From positions 1 to 7,721 of the forward strand of contig JASHSO010000443.1 in NCBI GenBank assembly GCA_030038715.1: DNA of 7,721 nt, in the 5' to 3' direction. Under the pieces are notes generated by a model. That model made no database searches. It saw nothing but the letters and a program-made list of their open reading frames with translations, and was not told where the DNA came from. The position numbers were made by a program, and so were the translations under genes. This DNA comes from Streptosporangiaceae bacterium. GTDB taxonomy: Bacteria > Actinomycetota > Actinomycetes > Streptosporangiales > Streptosporangiaceae. Positions 6,060 through 7,721 of the stretch are shown here, in pieces. The first letter of the stretch is position 1. Each line of letters opens with the position of its first letter.

Positions 6060-7619
6060 GTGTCAGCGGGTGACGGTGCGAACGAATCCGCGGCAGCCGC
6101 AACCCCGGTAACCGCCCCGGCCGGCTCGGGCGCCACGGGCTGGTCCCGGATCACCGCGGAAATCTCGCCACGGGCGCTGTGGCATAAGCACAGGCTGATC
6201 ACGATCGCCGTTGTGCTGTCGCTGATCCCGCGGATCCTGGAAATGCTGTCGTTCCGGCCGGCCTTGCTCACCGCAGACTCGTTCGTCTACATGCAGGAGG
6301 CCATCAACCACCAGCTCGGCACGATCAGGCCGTCGGGCTACCCGTTCTTCCTGACCTTCTTCCAGTTCCTGCCGCACGCGCTGACGGTCGTCGTCGCGAT
6401 CCAGCACCTGATGGGCATCGCCGTCGCCGTCGCCGTCTATGCGTTGCTGCGGTACTGGGGGCTACCTGCGTGGGGTGCGACGCTGGCGGCGTTGCCGACG
6501 CTGTTCGACACCCGCGAGATTGCGCTGGAGTCCTACATCCTGCCGGACACGCTGTACCTGCTGGTGCTCATCGCCATCGTCGCGCTGCTGATCACCAAGC
6601 GAACACCGCGGCCCTGGCAGTGCGTCCTTGCCGGACTCCTGCTCGCCTATGCGTGCGTTTTGCGCGGCAACGGCGTGCTGCTCGTCGTCGTCGTCGCGCT
6701 CTTCCTGCTGTTCAGGAAGGTCGGCTGGCGGTCGTTCACGGCGGCGGCCATCGTCTTCGCCGTGCCCGTGGCGGGCTATGCTGCGCTGTTCGACCACCAG
6801 CACGGCCAGTTCAACCTGACCTCGAGCGATGGCCTGTTCCTCTGGTCGCGGACTACCAGCTTTGCCAACTGCAAGGTCATCAAGCCACCTGCCGCCTTGC
6901 TGGCGCTGTGCCCGAACGCGATGAAGCCGACCGCGGTGCCCGCGGACTCCCCGGCGTTCTCCATCTCCAACGAGCTGATCCAGAACACGCCGTCTGACTA
7001 CCTGTGGGCGTCCGACGCGTGGTGGCGCAAGGACTCTGATCCGGGGATCAACGGCCACAACAACTCGCTCGCGCTGCGATTCGCGCTCTTGGCCATCGAG
7101 AAGCAGCCGCTGAGCTACCTGAGGGTGGTCAGCAGGGACGTGCTGCTCACGTTCATCGGCACTGACAGGCCGCAGGACCAGGCAGAGATGTACCTCACGC
7201 CCAGCCCGCGGATTGCGGTGCTGCCCTCGTACTACATCAGGTACGAACGCGACTTCTCGGGGACCACCGAGAACACCCACGCCGTCTACCCGTATGCGAC
7301 CTGGATGTTCGACTACCAGCAGCCTGTCTGGTTCCCGGGCGTCTTGTTCCTGCTGATCGTTCTGTTTGGGATCGCCGGTGTAGTACGGGACTGGCGCCGC
7401 TTCGGAGGGATCCAGTTCCTGCCGTGCGGGCTCGCCGTGGTGAGCATCCTGTCCCCGGCGCTGCTGACCGGTTCGCTGTACCGGTATGCCATCGTCGCCA
7501 TCCCGCTGAGCTGCATAGCCGCCGGCCTCAGCTGCACCCGCCTGAGCGGCCGCGGACGGCGCGGTGCGGGCGTCACGGCGCGTGCGGCCGGCCAGCCTGA
7601 TCCGGCTGCTCTCCCCTAG
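6060..7619 (+). CDS. Multi-span membrane glycosyltransferase-like protein (GT-C/GT39-type)
   Basis: Predicted polytopic membrane protein of 519 residues. An Ala/Pro/Gly-rich N-terminus of about 42 residues precedes roughly ten hydrophobic segments (about 46-60, 100-130, 136-147, 160-178, 187-219, 225-243, and a C-terminal group at about 415-435, 446-466 and 470-488). Two regions fit a polyprenyl-phosphate-sugar-dependent GT-C enzyme: an acidic first loop, TADSFVYMQEA with Asp73 and Glu80, followed by RPSGYPFF; and a second acidic pair in LESYILPD. A large polar region, about 244-410, contains WSRTTSFANC and LCPN, whose Cys271 and Cys284 could form a disulfide. The probable role is transfer of a lipid-linked sugar outside the membrane to a cell-envelope acceptor; donor and acceptor are unknown. 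The GTG at 6060 has only a weak GGAA nearby as ribosome site. It ends 10 bp before accD5. The enzyme class is inferred from topology and motifs, not proven. Confidence 0.78.
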   Translation: MSAGDGANESAAAATPVTAPAGSGATGWSRITAEISPRALWHKHRLITIAVVLSLIPRILEMLSFRPALLTADSFVYMQEAINHQLGTIRPSGYPFFLTFFQFLPHALTVVVAIQHLMGIAVAVAVYALLRYWGLPAWGATLAALPTLFDTREIALESYILPDTLYLLVLIAIVALLITKRTPRPWQCVLAGLLLAYACVLRGNGVLLVVVVALFLLFRKVGWRSFTAAAIVFAVPVAGYAALFDHQHGQFNLTSSDGLFLWSRTTSFANCKVIKPPAALLALCPNAMKPTAVPADSPAFSISNELIQNTPSDYLWASDAWWRKDSDPGINGHNNSLALRFALLAIEKQPLSYLRVVSRDVLLTFIGTDRPQDQAEMYLTPSPRIAVLPSYYIRYERDFSGTTENTHAVYPYATWMFDYQQPVWFPGVLFLLIVLFGIAGVVRDWRRFGGIQFLPCGLAVVSILSPALLTGSLYRYAIVAIPLSCIAAGLSCTRLSGRGRRGAGVTARAAGQPDPAALP

Positions 7620-7629
7620 CCGGCCCGGC

Positions 7630-7721
7630 ATGGCAACCGATCAGCTCGCGCAGCCCGCCGACGCGCCGGAGCCAGACCCGCACACGACGGCGGGAAAACT
7701 TGCCGACCTGGACAAACGCAG
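7630..7721 (+). CDS. accD5: Propionyl-CoA carboxylase beta subunit AccD5, N-terminal fragment
   Basis: Only the first 30 codons are present. The translation MATDQLAQPADAPEPDPHTT followed by AGKLADLDKR matches the N-terminus of actinobacterial AccD5/PccB proteins, which have a variable head and then IHTTAGKLAEL-KR; the Mycobacterium tuberculosis protein has a similar head length. The full enzyme would carboxylate propionyl-CoA (and often acetyl-CoA) to supply methylmalonyl- and malonyl-CoA with a biotinylated alpha subunit. Its position on the strand opposite birA is the usual actinobacterial arrangement, which strengthens the call. No Shine-Dalgarno precedes the ATG; an in-frame GTG at 7582, inside the upstream gene, is an alternative start that would add 16 residues. 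The gene starts 10 bp after the glycosyltransferase stop, so translation may be coupled. Confidence 0.87.
   Translation, partial: MATDQLAQPADAPEPDPHTTAGKLADLDKR

Noticed and set aside
6419..6696. GTCGCC and GTC triplet runs (about 6420-6437 and 6683-6696)
   Set aside because: They encode Ala-Val and Val stretches in membrane helices, so they are codon-use effects rather than functional repeats.
6462..7631. 389-codon open frame antisense to the glycosyltransferase
   Set aside because: It mirrors the plus-strand gene in a GC-rich genome and translates to an Arg/Gln/Glu-rich, low-complexity product with no motif; the opposite strand gives a coherent membrane protein.
1..7721. CRISPR array, tRNA, rRNA, transposon or phage defence genes
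   Set aside because: No spaced direct repeats, cloverleaf, terminal inverted repeats, transposase or nuclease motifs were seen on either strand.

Overview
The window looks like chromosomal DNA from a high-GC actinobacterium, probably a Mycobacterium or Pseudonocardia relative. The base composition, GTG starts, weak or absent Shine-Dalgarno sequences and TANNNT-type -10 boxes all fit. The strongest placement evidence is a gene order known from mycobacteria: a single-domain biotin ligase (birA) followed by a 172-residue PH-domain membrane protein, divergent from a propionyl-CoA carboxylase beta gene (accD5). Genus cannot be fixed from the sequence alone. I see no tRNA, rRNA, CRISPR array, insertion sequence or phage gene, and no clear sign of recent transfer.

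Minus strand, in transcription order from 5831 down to 1: birA; a PH-domain membrane protein; hydroxymethylglutaryl-CoA lyase; a 60-residue two-helix membrane protein; an acyl-CoA carboxylase carboxyltransferase subunit of the YngE type; then a two-component pair, an OmpR-family response regulator followed by a sensor histidine kinase that runs off the left edge before its ATPase domain. Plus strand, from 6060: a 519-residue multi-membrane-span glycosyltransferase-like protein and, 10 bases later, the first 30 codons of accD5, cut by the right edge.

The common theme is biotin-dependent acyl-CoA carboxylation. BirA attaches biotin to the carrier domain of acyl-CoA carboxylase alpha subunits. 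Both carboxyltransferase genes (1658-3205 and the start at 7630) encode partners of such alpha subunits. The YngE-type subunit plus HMG-CoA lyase points to the lower leucine/isovalerate pathway (methylcrotonyl-CoA to methylglutaconyl-CoA, and HMG-CoA to acetyl-CoA plus acetoacetate). AccD5 serves propionyl-CoA carboxylation. No alpha (biotin carboxylase/BCCP) subunit, isovaleryl-CoA dehydrogenase or methylglutaconyl-CoA hydratase lies in the window. The two-component system is probably a separate unit, since 166 bp containing two candidate promoters precede it.

Most genes belong to known families and I do not see a clearly novel system. The points most worth a second look are the membrane glycosyltransferase wedged between birA and accD5, the small membrane protein inside the leucine-catabolic cluster, and a recurring leaderless-type start arrangement (TANNNT, then 6-7 nt, then the start codon) at three of the genes.
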